From Primorskyibacter flagellatus (lineage in GTDB: Bacteria > Pseudomonadota > Alphaproteobacteria > Rhodobacterales > Rhodobacteraceae), in contig NZ_BMFJ01000001.1 in the NCBI RefSeq assembly GCF_014638275.1, positions 496,001 through 560,000 of the forward strand: DNA of 64,000 nucleotides, written 5' to 3'. The position numbers were made by a program, and so were the translations under genes. Shown piece after piece: positions 1 to 7,801 of this stretch. Under the pieces are notes generated by a model. The model saw nothing but the letters and a program-made list of their open reading frames with translations, was not told the DNA's origin and did not search any database. Each line of letters begins with the position of its first letter. Within the stretch, counting starts at the first letter, position 1.

Positions 1-2
1 GC

Positions 3-950
3 GGGAAGACGACGCTGATGCGGATGATCGCGGGGTTCGAAACGCCGACCTCCGGGGACATCGCCATCAAGGGTCAGAGCGTGGTCACCCTGCCGCCGAA
101 CAAGCGCAACGTGAAGATGGTGTTCCAGCACCTTGCGCTGTTCCCGATGATGACGGTCGGTGAGAACATCGCCTACGGGCTGCGCTGCCGGAAGGAGCCG
201 AAGTCCGAGATCGCGCCCAAAGTCGCCCGCGTGCTGGACCGGGTCGGGCTGCCGGGGTCGCAGGACAAGCGGATCGACCAGCTTTCGGGCGGGCAGAAGC
301 AGCGGATCGCCATTGCCCGCTGCATGGTGCTGGAGCCGGACGTTTTGCTTCTGGACGAACCGCTTGGCGCGCTGGACCTGAAACTGCGCGAGCACATGAA
401 AATCGAGCTGAAGCAGCTGCAGCACCAGTTCGAAACGACGTTCCTCTACATCACCCACGACCAGTCGGAGGCGCTGGTGATGTCGGACAACGTCGCGGTG
501 ATGAACGCCGGGCGGTTCGAACAGATCGGGCCGCCGAAGGCGCTGTACGACGCGCCGGCCTCGGGTTTCGTGGCGGGCTTCGTCGGGGATTCCAACGTCC
601 TGCCGGGCCGGCTGGCCGAGGTGAAGGGCGATGAGGCGCGGGTGGAGGTCGAGGGCGGCGGCACCGTGATCGGGCGCGTGGCCGATGCATCGAAGCCGGG
701 TGACGCGGTCGAGGTCTTCCTGCGCCCCGAAGCGCTGCGCATCGGCGCGGGGGGCGAGGGCACCTCGCTGAGCGGCACGGTGGAGAGCTTCCTGTTCAAC
801 GGCGCGTCGTCGCGTATCCTTGTCCGGTCGGGCGCGCATCTGATCGAGGTCGCGGACCCGGAACAGTCGGGCGCGGCGGCGCAGGGCGGGGCGGTGAGCG
901 TCGCGTGGACGGCGGAAAAGGCCCGCATCTTCGCGCGGAGACCGTCATGA
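3..950 (+). CDS. ABC transporter ATP-binding protein, PotA-like (5' end outside window)
   Basis: ATPase subunit that powers an ABC importer of the spermidine/putrescine type at the cytoplasmic face of the inner membrane. The reading frame is open to the window edge and begins inside the Walker A motif (GKTTLMRMIAG is visible), so roughly the first 40-50 residues are missing; 315 residues remain. The Q-loop (VFQHLALFP), ABC signature (LSGGQKQRIAIAR), Walker B (VLLLDEPLGALD) and switch histidine (YITHDQSEA) are all present. The C-terminal third looks like a TOBE domain (NVLPGRL..., FLRPEALRI). The stop codon overlaps the start of the next permease gene (ATGA), so the three genes form an operon. 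The polyamine assignment is by family resemblance; other opine or amino-acid-derived substrates are possible because the binding protein is not in view. Confidence 0.9.
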   Translation, partial: GKTTLMRMIAGFETPTSGDIAIKGQSVVTLPPNKRNVKMVFQHLALFPMMTVGENIAYGLRCRKEPKSEIAPKVARVLDRVGLPGSQDKRIDQLSGGQKQRIAIARCMVLEPDVLLLDEPLGALDLKLREHMKIELKQLQHQFETTFLYITHDQSEALVMSDNVAVMNAGRFEQIGPPKALYDAPASGFVAGFVGDSNVLPGRLAEVKGDEARVEVEGGGTVIGRVADASKPGDAVEVFLRPEALRIGAGGEGTSLSGTVESFLFNGASSRILVRSGAHLIEVADPEQSGAAAQGGAVSVAWTAEKARIFARRPS

Positions 951-1813
951 GCCGCGACGCGGGGCGCCTGTCGCTCATCCTGCTGTTCATGCCTTTCGTG
1001 CTGTGGATCGGGCTGCTCATCATCCTGCCGCAGCTTGGCATCGGGTATTATTCCCTGCGCGAGAAGGTCGGTTTCAACCAGTTCGAATTCGGGCTGAAGA
1101 ACTACGTCGATTTCATCGGTGAGCCGGTCTATCGCAACACCCTGCTGCGGACCGCTTGGATGTCGATCCTCGTCACGATCCTTGCCCTGATCGCCGGATT
1201 TCCGGTGGCCTATTACATCGCCAAGATCGCGAAGGAACGCAGCCGTGCGGCGCTGTTCCTGATGTGCCTGATCCCGCTCTGGGTGTCCGACCTCGTGCGG
1301 GCGTACGGCTGGATCGTGCTGCTGCGCGAGACGGGGGTGATTTCGACCGCGCTGGTGAAGATGGGGATCATCGGGCAGCCGGTGGAGATGCTGTACAACG
1401 ACATCACCGTCGTCATGGGACTGGTCTACACCGTCATCCTGTTCATGATCGTGCCGCTGGTGTCGACGCTGCAGGGCATGGACGACGCGCTGCTGGAGGC
1501 CGGGTACAACCTGGGCGGATCCCGCCTGACCGTGTTCCGGCGGATCATCGTGCCCTACGCCATGCCGGGGATCGTGTCGGGCTGCATCATCACCTTCATG
1601 CTGACGGCGGGCAGCTACCTGACGCCGATCCTTCTGGGGGGCAAGAATTCGTCCTGGTTCACGGAGCAGATCTACAACCAGTTCATCACCCGGTACAACT
1701 GGGAGAGCGGGTCGGCCTTCGGCGTGTCGCTTCTCGTCTTCACCTCCTTCGTGGTCTGGGCGGGTCTGCGGCTGACGGGGCAGAGCCTCGCCACCACCGT
1801 GGCAAAGGATTAA
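947..1813 (+). CDS. ABC transporter permease, PotB-like
   Basis: Inner-membrane permease of the polyamine-type importer, 288 residues, with about six hydrophobic segments. The cytoplasmic EAA loop that docks on the ATPase is visible (LLEAGYNLGGSRLTVFRRI). The start chosen is the ATG at 947 because it forms an ATGA overlap with the stop of the ATPase gene; an in-frame upstream start at 905 would place 14 extra residues inside that gene and is less likely. The first hydrophobic segment starts about nine residues in, which fits the family. The second permease follows after 4 bp. The substrate cannot be read from the sequence. Confidence 0.9.
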   Translation: MSRDAGRLSLILLFMPFVLWIGLLIILPQLGIGYYSLREKVGFNQFEFGLKNYVDFIGEPVYRNTLLRTAWMSILVTILALIAGFPVAYYIAKIAKERSRAALFLMCLIPLWVSDLVRAYGWIVLLRETGVISTALVKMGIIGQPVEMLYNDITVVMGLVYTVILFMIVPLVSTLQGMDDALLEAGYNLGGSRLTVFRRIIVPYAMPGIVSGCIITFMLTAGSYLTPILLGGKNSSWFTEQIYNQFITRYNWESGSAFGVSLLVFTSFVVWAGLRLTGQSLATTVAKD

Positions 1814-1817
1814 GGCC

Positions 1818-2669
1818 ATGCAGGGATCGCGACACCTTCTCTGGATTTACCGCGCCTACGTGGTGATCTTCTTCCTTTATCTTGTCTCGCCGCTGCTGGC
1901 CGCCGGGGTGTTTGCCTTCAACGACTCCATGTTCCCCTCGCTGCCCTGGCAGGGGTTCACTCTAGACTGGTTCTTTTCGTCCGAAGGACCCAAGCTGGGC
2001 CTGTTCCACGACGACCGGCTGCTGCAGGGGCTGGGCAATTCGTTCTACATCGGGGTGATCGTGGCGGCGCTGTCCGTCGCGGCTGGGACCTGCAACGCCT
2101 TCCTGTTCGAGAGGAAGCAGTTCCCGTTCAAGGGCGCGCTCTACGTGCTGATGGTGGTGCCGCTGGTGATCCCGGGAGTGATCCTCGGGATCTCCATCCT
2201 CGTCTTCGCGTCGATGGTGGCGAATTTCGCGGATCAGCAGTTCGGACTTTTCCTGACCTGGCTGAGGCCGGGGATCCCGCTGGTCGTGCTGGGGCAGTTC
2301 TCGTTCCTGACGACCATTACCTCGCTGGTCATCGCGGCGCGGCTGCAGAAGTTCGACATCTCGCTCGAGGAGGCGGCGCTGAACCTCGGGGCGTCGCGGC
2401 TGCGCGTGCTGCTGACGGTGACGCTGCCGTTCCTGGTGCCTGCGCTGTTCTCGGCCTTCGTTGTGGCGTTCCTCGTGTCGTTCGAGAACTTCAACACCAC
2501 GCTGATGCTTGTCGGGTCGGATGCGCCGCTGACGGTGACGATGTACGACCGGATGGTGAAGGCCGGCTCGACGCCGGTGCTGAACGCGGTGTCGGTGGTG
2601 CTGATGCTGGGGTCGGGGGGGCTCGCGCTGCTGTCGGTGCTGGCGCAGCGGCCGCGCAAGGCAGGGTAG
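1818..2669 (+). CDS. ABC transporter permease, PotC-like
   Basis: Second transmembrane subunit of the same importer, 283 residues. It has an N-terminal membrane segment (residues about 13-35), several further hydrophobic helices and an EAA loop (LEEAALNLGASRLRVLLTV) near residue 190. The gene begins 4 bp after the first permease, so the two are translated from one mRNA, and it is the last gene of the operon: a run of palindromes follows it. Heterodimeric permeases of this kind are typical of PotABCD-type systems. The region between the first two helices (residues about 36-70) contains a longer periplasmic loop, as in PotC relatives. Confidence 0.9.
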   Translation: MQGSRHLLWIYRAYVVIFFLYLVSPLLAAGVFAFNDSMFPSLPWQGFTLDWFFSSEGPKLGLFHDDRLLQGLGNSFYIGVIVAALSVAAGTCNAFLFERKQFPFKGALYVLMVVPLVIPGVILGISILVFASMVANFADQQFGLFLTWLRPGIPLVVLGQFSFLTTITSLVIAARLQKFDISLEEAALNLGASRLRVLLTVTLPFLVPALFSAFVVAFLVSFENFNTTLMLVGSDAPLTVTMYDRMVKAGSTPVLNAVSVVLMLGSGGLALLSVLAQRPRKAG

Positions 2670-2690
2670 GGCGTCTTGGCGTGACGCCAT

Positions 2691-2709
2691 CCTCGGACTT
2701 GATCCGAGG
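2691..2709. repeat. Palindromic repeat, CCTCGGA arms
   Basis: A 7-bp stem (CCTCGGA / TCCGAGG) with a 5-nt loop (CTTGA). It belongs to the same family as 2765-2787 and 17942-17964, all located just downstream of genes. No T-tract follows. Confidence 0.6.
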
Positions 2710-2764
2710 GTCCCCCGGGGCGGGGAGGTGAGATGCCAAGGGCGTCGGCGCGGGTTTCAGAGAG

Positions 2765-2787
2765 ATCCTCGGGTCATGCCCGAGGAT
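2765..2787. repeat. Palindromic repeat, ATCCTCGGG arms
   Basis: Perfect 9-bp arms (ATCCTCGGG / CCCGAGGAT) around the loop TCATG, followed by GAC. The same 9+5+9 layout and the same trailing GAC recur at 17942-17964. Confidence 0.7.
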
Positions 2788-2846
2788 GACGAGAACCGGT
2801 GTCGCGGCCTGCGCCCCGCCCGATACGGTCGCGTGGCGGACTGGGC

Positions 2847-2870
2847 AGCGCCTGTCCGCGGACAGGCGCT
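2847..2870. repeat. Perfect 24-bp palindrome without a loop
   Basis: Half-site AGCGCCTGTCCG followed immediately by its exact reverse complement, centred on CCGCGG. A near-identical copy is at 2941-2962. A loopless palindrome of this length suits a dimeric protein site or a cruciform at least as well as an RNA hairpin. Confidence 0.75.
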
Positions 2871-2940
2871 TCTTACGAGCCAGTTCTACGATTGAACGGT
2901 GGACTGCCACGACGATAAAGTGGCGACCGGGTAGGTTGCC

Positions 2941-2962
2941 GCGCCTCTCCGCGGACAGGCGC
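2941..2962. repeat. 22-bp palindrome, second copy with one mismatched pair
   Basis: GCGCCTCTCCG next to CGGACAGGCGC: the same sequence as the palindrome at 2847-2870 except for one non-complementary pair. It lies 23 bp past the cytochrome c stop codon. Confidence 0.65.
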
Positions 2963-2985
2963 CGCCCTTCGGTTCCGCGGGATAC

Positions 2986-3402
2986 CTACTCGGAAAACGT
3001 CGCGAGGTAGGCCGCCACGTCTTCCGCGCCCTTGGCCATCTTGAAGGTCATCTTTGACTTGGCCGACTTGTCATCCAGCGTCGCCTGCAGGAAGGCCTTC
3101 GGGTCGGCGATGTATTCGGCCAGTTTCGCCTGATCCCAGACCAGTCCCGCCTCACCCGCCGCGACGATGTCGTCGCCGTACTTGAACCCTTCGTAGGTGC
3201 CCGCGGTGCGGCCGACCACGCCATAGAGGTTCGGGCCGGTCTTGCCGCCCTTCACCAGATTCTCGTCGGACGAGGAAATGGAGTGGCAGGACTTGCACTT
3301 GCGAAACTCCTTCTCGCCATTTGCGGCGTCGCCGTCCGCCAGCGCGGGCAGGGCGACGGAGATCAGGGCGAGGGAAAGGGCGGGGATCACGTGGCTGGTC
3401 AT
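2986..3402 (-). CDS. cycA: Soluble c-type cytochrome, cytochrome c2/c-550 type
   Basis: Periplasmic electron carrier of the class I cytochrome c family, expected to shuttle electrons between the bc1 complex and terminal oxidases or reductases. The 138-residue precursor has a signal peptide with a likely cleavage after ALA at residue 22. The haem motif CKSCH has its cysteines at 36 and 39 and the proximal histidine at 40; the distal methionine ligand is probably M118 in KMTF. The mature part closely resembles Paracoccus cytochrome c-550 (KGGKTGPNLYGVVGR, GFKYG, KMTFKM). It is a monocistronic-looking gene next to lipB on the same strand. The symbol is by similarity; other small class I cytochromes of this group would look alike. 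Confidence 0.88.
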   Translation of the reverse strand: MTSHVIPALSLALISVALPALADGDAANGEKEFRKCKSCHSISSSDENLVKGGKTGPNLYGVVGRTAGTYEGFKYGDDIVAAGEAGLVWDQAKLAEYIADPKAFLQATLDDKSAKSKMTFKMAKGAEDVAAYLATFSE

Positions 3403-3429
3403 TGGATATCCTTCAATGAGTTGGCGCGT

Positions 3430-4149
3430 TCATCCCGTTTCTAACCGATCGCCGGACTCCGCGACAGCATCCGGAGGAAGGTGAATTGTCGCATGCGGGG
3501 TGTCGCCGAAAACCTCTGCGAAACGGGCGGCGAGGGCGGCGTCGAGATCCTCCATCGTCACCGGCAGGCCGAGGTCGACAAGGCTGGTCACGCCATGGCC
3601 GGTGATGCCGCAGGGGACGATGCCGTCGAAATGCGACAGCTCGGGCTCCACGTTGACGGAAATGCCGTGGAAGCTGACCCATTTGCGCAGGCGGATGCCG
3701 ATGGCGGCGATCTTGTCCTCGCGCGGGGTGCCGTCGGGCAGGGGGGGCTTGCCGGGGCGGGCGACCCAGACGCCGACCCGGCCATCGCGGATTTCGCCGC
3801 GGATGTTGAAGCTGTCGAGCGTTGCGATGACCCAGTGTTCCAGCTGCTGCACGAAACGGCGCACGTCCTTCCCGCGCCGGTTCAGGTCGAGCATGACATA
3901 GACCACGCGCTGACCGGGGCCATGATAGGTGTACTGCCCGCCGCGCCGGGTCTCGTGCACCGGGAAGCGTCCGGGATCGGTCAGGTCCTGCGGCTTCGCA
4001 GAGGTCCCCGCAGTGTAGAGCGGGGGGTGTTCGAGCAGCCAGATCGCCTCGTTCGCGCGGCCCTCTGAAATGGCGGCGGCGCGTCGTTCCATCCAGGCGA
4101 CGGCGTCGGTGTAGGGGGTCAGGCCGGGGGTGATGATCCAGTCGGGCAT
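3430..4149 (-). CDS. lipB: Lipoyl(octanoyl) transferase
   Basis: Transfers octanoyl groups from acyl carrier protein to lipoyl domains of 2-oxoacid dehydrogenases and the glycine cleavage system; cytoplasmic. The 239-residue protein carries the family signature [13 protein letters not shown] at 68-80, the invariant lysine K146 ([10 protein letters not shown]) and the active-site cysteine C180 in [10 protein letters not shown]. The length matches the family. The 27 bp between its stop and the cytochrome c start suggest cotranscription, lipB first. The start at 4149 gives the usual N terminus; a longer reading from further upstream would have no supporting features. Confidence 0.95.
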   Translation of the reverse strand: MPDWIITPGLTPYTDAVAWMERRAAAISEGRANEAIWLLEHPPLYTAGTSAKPQDLTDPGRFPVHETRRGGQYTYHGPGQRVVYVMLDLNRRGKDVRRFVQQLEHWVIATLDSFNIRGEIRDGRVGVWVARPGKPPLPDGTPREDKIAAIGIRLRKWVSFHGISVNVEPELSHFDGIVPCGITGHGVTSLVDLGLPVTMEDLDAALAARFAEVFGDTPHATIHLPPDAVAESGDRLETG

Positions 4150-4331
4150 GGGCGAAGGGGGCCGGAACGCAGGGAAATCCGCGCCCAGACCTATGCGCCG
4201 GAACGGGCAGATGCAACGGGTCGGGAATACCTGACCCTGATGCGCATCAAAAACGCTTCGTGAATCGAGGGAGTCGGGTTTACGCTACGTCTCAGCATTC
4301 AAGATATTTTCATCAGGGAACACGAAGGGAC

Positions 4332-5966
4332 ATGAATATGAGACGTCATGGCATTCCGGCATTGCTCGCCGCCACCATCCTCGTCACCACGCCGGTCGCG
4401 GCACTTGCCGACAGTCTCGGCGCCGCCATCGTCGGCGGGATCATCGGCGGGGCGATCGTCAATTCGGCCAAGCCACAGAAGAAGGTCTATGTCCAGCGCA
4501 AGACCAGCCCGAGCGTTTCCAGCGCCTCGCGCAACCAGAACCGGGAAGTGCAGACCTCGCTCAACTACTTCGGGTTCAACGCGGGGACGCCGGACGGGGT
4601 TCTCGGCTCGCGGTCGCGGGCGGCGGTGTCGCAGTACCAGGCGCATCTTGGCTATCCGGCCACCGGGCACCTGACCGAATTCGAACGGCAGTTCCTCGTG
4701 ACCTCATACAACCGCGCGCAGATCGGCGGCCCGGATGTCATCAAGGCGATGCAGCGCAATCCGCAGGGCGTGAAGGGTCTGCTTGTGGTATGGCAGAAGG
4801 AACAGATGGGCGGATCGCGCCAGTTCGCCGGCCATTCCGGAATGGGCTACGCCGGCCTGCCGATCGAGGTGTCGGACGCGGTGGACGAAATCGCGCAAAG
4901 CTCCGAACCCTCGGCCGAACAGCTGCTGCAGCGCGCCGGGTTCATCCAGACCGCCGACCTGAACCAGGACGGCAAGAACGACTACATCATCGACACGTCG
5001 GTCACCGGGTCGACCTTCTGGTGCGGTCAGACCGAATGCGCGACGCTGCTGTTCGCCTCCACCGCGGACGGCTACCAGCGCAAGCAGTTCATGTACCGGC
5101 TGAACGACACCCGCACCAACAAGATCACCACGGCGGATTTCCAGTGCGACTATGCCGGGTGCAAGATGAACGACCCGATGCTGGCCTCCGCGGCAGCGCC
5201 GGCTCCGGCGGCGGGTGCGACAACGATGGCGGCGGCCGCCCCGTCGCTGCCGGGCATCGCGGCTATCCCGATGACGGGCGCGGCGGCGGCTCCGCAGACC
5301 TCGCTCGCCAGCTACTGCAACAAGGTCAACGTGCTCACCAGTTCCAACGGCGGCTACGTGACGGCGGCAAGCATGACGGACCCGTCCTTCGCGCTTGGCG
5401 AACAGCTTTGCCTGACTCGGACCTACGCCATCGCGCGGGGTGAGGAGATGATGAAGCAGGTCGCCGGCATGACGGTCGAACAGGTGGACGCCCAGTGCGA
5501 CGCCTTCGGCCCCGCGCTCGCGCCCTATGTCGCGTCGCTGGCCACCGGATCGGCGGCCGAGGTGGCGGGGCAGGTGCAGAAGTTCGCGCTGACCGCCAAC
5601 ATGACGCTGGACCAGCTGAAGTCGACCGGGGCGATCTGCCTCTACTCCGGCTACCGCCGCGACAAGCTGGACGTGGCCACCGGCGCGGCCCTGCTGCTGG
5701 TCGGCGCAGGTGACACACCCTATGCAGAGACCGTCGGCCATCACATGGCGCAGGGTTTCGGTGTGGCCGAGGACATGGACCGCGCGACCCAGTGGTACGA
5801 CATGGCGATCACCGCGCTCGACGGCGGCGCGGCACCGGTCTACGCCCCGGGCCAGGCCGACCGGGTCGAGGTGCTGAAAGCCGCGGTCATGGGCGGTAGC
5901 CCGGTGCAGCCGATGGCCACGCCGCAGCCCGCCGGCCTGCCGACCTTCGAGCTGAAGAAGCCCTGA
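4332..5966 (+). CDS. Secreted protein with an N-terminal peptidoglycan-binding-like domain
   Basis: I do not recognise a named family for the full 544 residues. There is a signal peptide (about residues 1-26, ending VAALA), then a glycine-rich patch (GAAIVGGIIGGAIVN) and a peptidoglycan_binding_1-like segment at about 76-125 (EVQTSLNYFGFNAGTPDG, LGSRSRAAVSQYQ). The middle has two Cys-containing stretches (FWCGQTECATLLF, FQCDYAGC) that may form disulfides, followed by an Ala/Pro-rich linker near 290 and a second conserved-looking domain to the end. The start at 4332 is preceded by GAAGGGA; an ATG at 4338 is an alternative. A strong terminator follows. A role in the cell envelope is inferred only. 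Confidence 0.8.
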   Translation: MNMRRHGIPALLAATILVTTPVAALADSLGAAIVGGIIGGAIVNSAKPQKKVYVQRKTSPSVSSASRNQNREVQTSLNYFGFNAGTPDGVLGSRSRAAVSQYQAHLGYPATGHLTEFERQFLVTSYNRAQIGGPDVIKAMQRNPQGVKGLLVVWQKEQMGGSRQFAGHSGMGYAGLPIEVSDAVDEIAQSSEPSAEQLLQRAGFIQTADLNQDGKNDYIIDTSVTGSTFWCGQTECATLLFASTADGYQRKQFMYRLNDTRTNKITTADFQCDYAGCKMNDPMLASAAAPAPAAGATTMAAAAPSLPGIAAIPMTGAAAAPQTSLASYCNKVNVLTSSNGGYVTAASMTDPSFALGEQLCLTRTYAIARGEEMMKQVAGMTVEQVDAQCDAFGPALAPYVASLATGSAAEVAGQVQKFALTANMTLDQLKSTGAICLYSGYRRDKLDVATGAALLLVGAGDTPYAETVGHHMAQGFGVAEDMDRATQWYDMAITALDGGAAPVYAPGQADRVEVLKAAVMGGSPVQPMATPQPAGLPTFELKKP

Positions 5967-5993
5967 GAACAACGGCCTGCGGGTCGAGACCCA

Positions 5994-6023
5994 CGCCGCT
6001 CCGGTTCCCGGGGCGGCGTTTTT
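5994..6023 (+). terminator. Rho-independent terminator
   Basis: An 11-bp stem (CGCCGCTCCGG / CCGGGGCGGCG, one G-T pair) with a 3-nt loop followed by TTTTT. It lies 28 bp after the secreted-protein gene and just upstream of the tRNA-Leu promoter. Confidence 0.9.
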
Positions 6024-6053
6024 CATTTCCTGCGACGGGGGCGATTTTTGCGC

Positions 6054-6082
6054 TTCACATTGGCGGTAGGGGTCGATATACG
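6054..6082 (+). promoter_or_regulatory. Predicted sigma-70 promoter of tRNA-Leu
   Basis: TTCACA (6054-6059) and TATACG (6077-6082) are separated by exactly 17 bp. Transcription would begin about 12 bp before the tRNA. The position between a terminator and a tRNA supports the call. Confidence 0.6.
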
Positions 6083-6101
6083 CCCGTCACCACCAGACAG
6101 T

Positions 6102-6188
6102 GCGGTCGTGGCGGAATTGGTAGACGCGCAGCGTTGAGGTCGCTGTTCCTTAACCGGAGTGGAAGTTCGAGTCTTCTCGACCGCACCA
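6102..6188 (+). tRNA. tRNA-Leu (anticodon GAG)
   Basis: An 87-nt class II tRNA. The acceptor stem pairs GCGGTCG (6102-6108) with CGACCGC (6178-6184), followed by the discriminator A and an encoded CCA (6185-6188). The anticodon stem CAGCG/CGCTG encloses TTGAGGT, giving anticodon GAG, which reads CUC and CUU. The long variable arm (TGTTCCTTAACCGGAGT region) and the TTCGAGT T-loop are as expected for leucine tRNAs. Confidence 0.95.
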
Positions 6189-6635
6189 AAATACTTTCCG
6201 AAGGAAAGTGGCCAACTTCATAACAGCAGGATTGAACGGCAGCGGTTTCGCGAGAACCGCGCGAACTGCCCCGGCTCGAGTGCTGTTCGCCATGGTGTAC
6301 ATAAGCATTTCCATTGCTAAAGCAGCGAGATTCAAGCCATTGGGATCTTTTGCGTCCGGTGTTCCGCCAGAACCACCGGGAGCCGGCACCTTTTGCCATG
6401 CAGGTCCCGGTTGCGGCGACTGACCGGTACGTAGTCTCACCTTCCCGGGCAGTAACACAGGCCGGATGCCGCTCATCACCTGTCGTCAGTTCACGTATCG
6501 GCGGAGGTTCGCATACCTCGGTAGCTCCAGTTTACAGGATGCCGATCTTTGCTCTGTCAAGCTCCGAGAGGCCGGAACAGCCGTCCCTCAACCGGCGTTT
6601 CCAAATCGGACTGTCATGATCAGGAGGAGACAGAC
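6189..6635. other. 447-bp stretch after tRNA-Leu without a supported gene
   Basis: The stretch looks less GC-rich by eye than its surroundings and has no reading frame with convincing codon use. A minus-strand frame through it ends in residues CGREDSNFHSG encoded by the tRNA itself, a common annotation artefact. It holds a short hairpin (CGGTT...AACCG around 6241-6257) and, at its end, an EcfG-type promoter for the PRC-barrel gene. Its position directly behind a tRNA 3' end is compatible with a decayed integration event, but no integrase or att repeat was seen. Confidence 0.5.
6574..6599 (+). promoter_or_regulatory. Predicted EcfG (general stress sigma factor) promoter
   Basis: GGAAC at 6574-6578 and CGTT at 6596-6599 are separated by 17 bp, matching the alphaproteobacterial EcfG consensus GGAAC-N16/17-CGTT. 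The start codon of the PRC-barrel gene follows 37 bp downstream, with AGGAGGA in between. Confidence 0.75.
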
Positions 6636-7001
6636 ATGACGACTGCTACAGCAACCCGCGCACCATCCGGGCTTGTGTCTTCGGACAACGTCAACGGCAC
6701 CGACGTCTACGGCCGGGACGGGTCCCATGTGGGGCATATCGACCATCTGATGATCGACAAGACCTCGGGCAATGTCGCCTATGCGGTGATGGGGTTCGGC
6801 GGTTTCCTCGGCATCGGGGAAGAGCACCATCCGATCCCGTGGCAGAAGCTTCGCTATGACACGACCAAGGACGGTTACGTCACCGACCTGACGGAAGAGC
6901 AGGTTCGCGGCGCGCCGGCGCGCAGCGACCGGTGGTATGCCGATCGCGACTGGGAAGAACGCACGCACCAGCACTATGGCGTCCCGACCTACTGGTTGTG
7001 A
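6636..7001 (+). CDS. PRC-barrel domain protein
   Basis: A 121-residue protein whose central part (about 15-85) is a PRC-barrel: VNGTDVYGRDGSHVGHIDHL, KTSGNVAYAVMGFGGFLG, HHPIPWQKLRYD. PRC-barrels act as small adaptor or RNA-associated domains; many alphaproteobacterial stand-alone copies are stress-induced with unknown molecular role. The start at 6636 is set by AGGAGGA at 6622-6628; an in-frame codon at 6549 would read through the promoter. The EcfG-type promoter upstream predicts control by the general stress response. A bidirectional terminator separates it from the convergent Anbu gene. Confidence 0.88.
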   Translation: MTTATATRAPSGLVSSDNVNGTDVYGRDGSHVGHIDHLMIDKTSGNVAYAVMGFGGFLGIGEEHHPIPWQKLRYDTTKDGYVTDLTEEQVRGAPARSDRWYADRDWEERTHQHYGVPTYWL

Positions 7002-7012
7002 CCTGAACACGG

Positions 7013-7041
7013 AAAGACCCCGGCCAGCGCCGGGGTCTTTT
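7013..7041. terminator. Bidirectional terminator between PRC-barrel and Anbu genes
   Basis: AAAGACCCCGGC pairs with GCCGGGGTCTTTT around a short loop; A-runs on one side and T-runs on the other let it work on both strands. It ends both the PRC-barrel transcript and the minus-strand Anbu operon. Confidence 0.9.
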
Positions 7042-7054
7042 CAAAATGACGGGG

Positions 7055-7786
7055 TCAGCCCAGTTCGAACGTCGGCAGACGGGTCAGCGCGGTCTTGAGC
7101 GCATCGCCCCAGCCTTCGGAGACGGTGGCGAAGTAGGGGTCTTCCTTTTCGATCCGGCCTTCGTGGCCGGTCTCGTAGCTGTCGGCCTCGTAGAGATGGT
7201 AGTCGAAGGGCAGGCCGACCGTGAGGTTCGCCTTCAGCGTCGAATCGAAGCTGACGAGCAACAGGCGCATGGCCTCCTCAAAGCTCATGTCGGGTTCGTA
7301 GGCGCGCACGAGGATGGGACGGCCATATTTCATCTCACCGATCTGGAAGAAGGGGGTGTCGTCTCCGGCCTCGATGAAGTTGCCTTCGGGATAGATCAGG
7401 AAGAGACGGGTCGGACCGCCCTTGATCTGGCCGCCGAGGATGATCGTGGCCGAGAAGGCGGAGGCCTGCTGGCCGCTCGCCGTGTGCTTGGCGATCACGT
7501 CCTTCAGCGTATCCGCGATGATGCGGGCGGCCTGGAACATCGACGGCGCCGCAAGGATCGAAGGATTGCGGTCGTCGGGTGCTTTGTTGCGTTCGTCGAG
7601 GATGGAGATCACCGCCTGCGTCGTCGCCAGGTTGCCGGCGGTCATGACGGTCATCACCCGGTCGCCGGGGACGGTCCAGTGATGCATCTTCCGGAAAGTC
7701 GAGATGTTGTCGAGCCCCGCATTGGTGCGGGTGTCGGACATGAAGACAAGTCCCCGATTGAGAACCATACCCACGCAATAGGTCAT
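7055..7786 (-). CDS. Anbu (proteasome/HslV-like Ntn hydrolase)
   Basis: Bacterial proteasome-family peptidase of the Anbu (ancestral beta subunit, COG3484) type, 243 residues, cytoplasmic. Members fold like HslV/proteasome beta subunits and form open helical rings; natural substrates are unknown. Removal of the initiator Met exposes T2 as the N-terminal nucleophile (MTYCVGM). D18 and R20 (SDTRTNAG) and K33 (FRKM) correspond to the conserved active-site Asp17, Arg19 and Lys32 of mature Anbu. It is the last gene of the four-gene operon, 15 bp after the transglutaminase gene, and its stop abuts the bidirectional terminator. No separate unfoldase ATPase gene lies nearby. Confidence 0.93.
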   Translation of the reverse strand: MTYCVGMVLNRGLVFMSDTRTNAGLDNISTFRKMHHWTVPGDRVMTVMTAGNLATTQAVISILDERNKAPDDRNPSILAAPSMFQAARIIADTLKDVIAKHTASGQQASAFSATIILGGQIKGGPTRLFLIYPEGNFIEAGDDTPFFQIGEMKYGRPILVRAYEPDMSFEEAMRLLLVSFDSTLKANLTVGLPFDYHLYEADSYETGHEGRIEKEDPYFATVSEGWGDALKTALTRLPTFELG

Positions 7787-7801
7787 TGCCGCGCGGCGCC
7801 T

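Larger units (their letters stand above)
2670..2985. other. Convergent intergenic region (316 bp) filled with palindromes
   Basis: No gene is supported here. The region lies between the 3' ends of the permease gene and the cytochrome c gene. It contains four palindromes: two of the ATCCTCGG...CCGAGGAT family (2691-2709 and 2765-2787) and two long GCGCCTGTCCGCGGAC-type palindromes (2847-2870 and 2941-2962). None is followed by a clear T-tract, so these may be extragenic repeats or transcript-end stabilisers rather than classical terminators. Confidence 0.7.

Noticed and set aside
446..1819. Long minus-strand frame (457 codons) opposite the permease genes
   Set aside because: His/Arg/Gln-rich translation typical of the antisense of a high-GC gene; the + strand carries clear ABC transporter motifs.
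6150..6479. Minus-strand 109-codon frame next to tRNA-Leu
   Set aside because: Its last residues (CGREDSNFHSG) are encoded by the tRNA gene itself, a well-known false-gene pattern, and the rest has no recognisable family.
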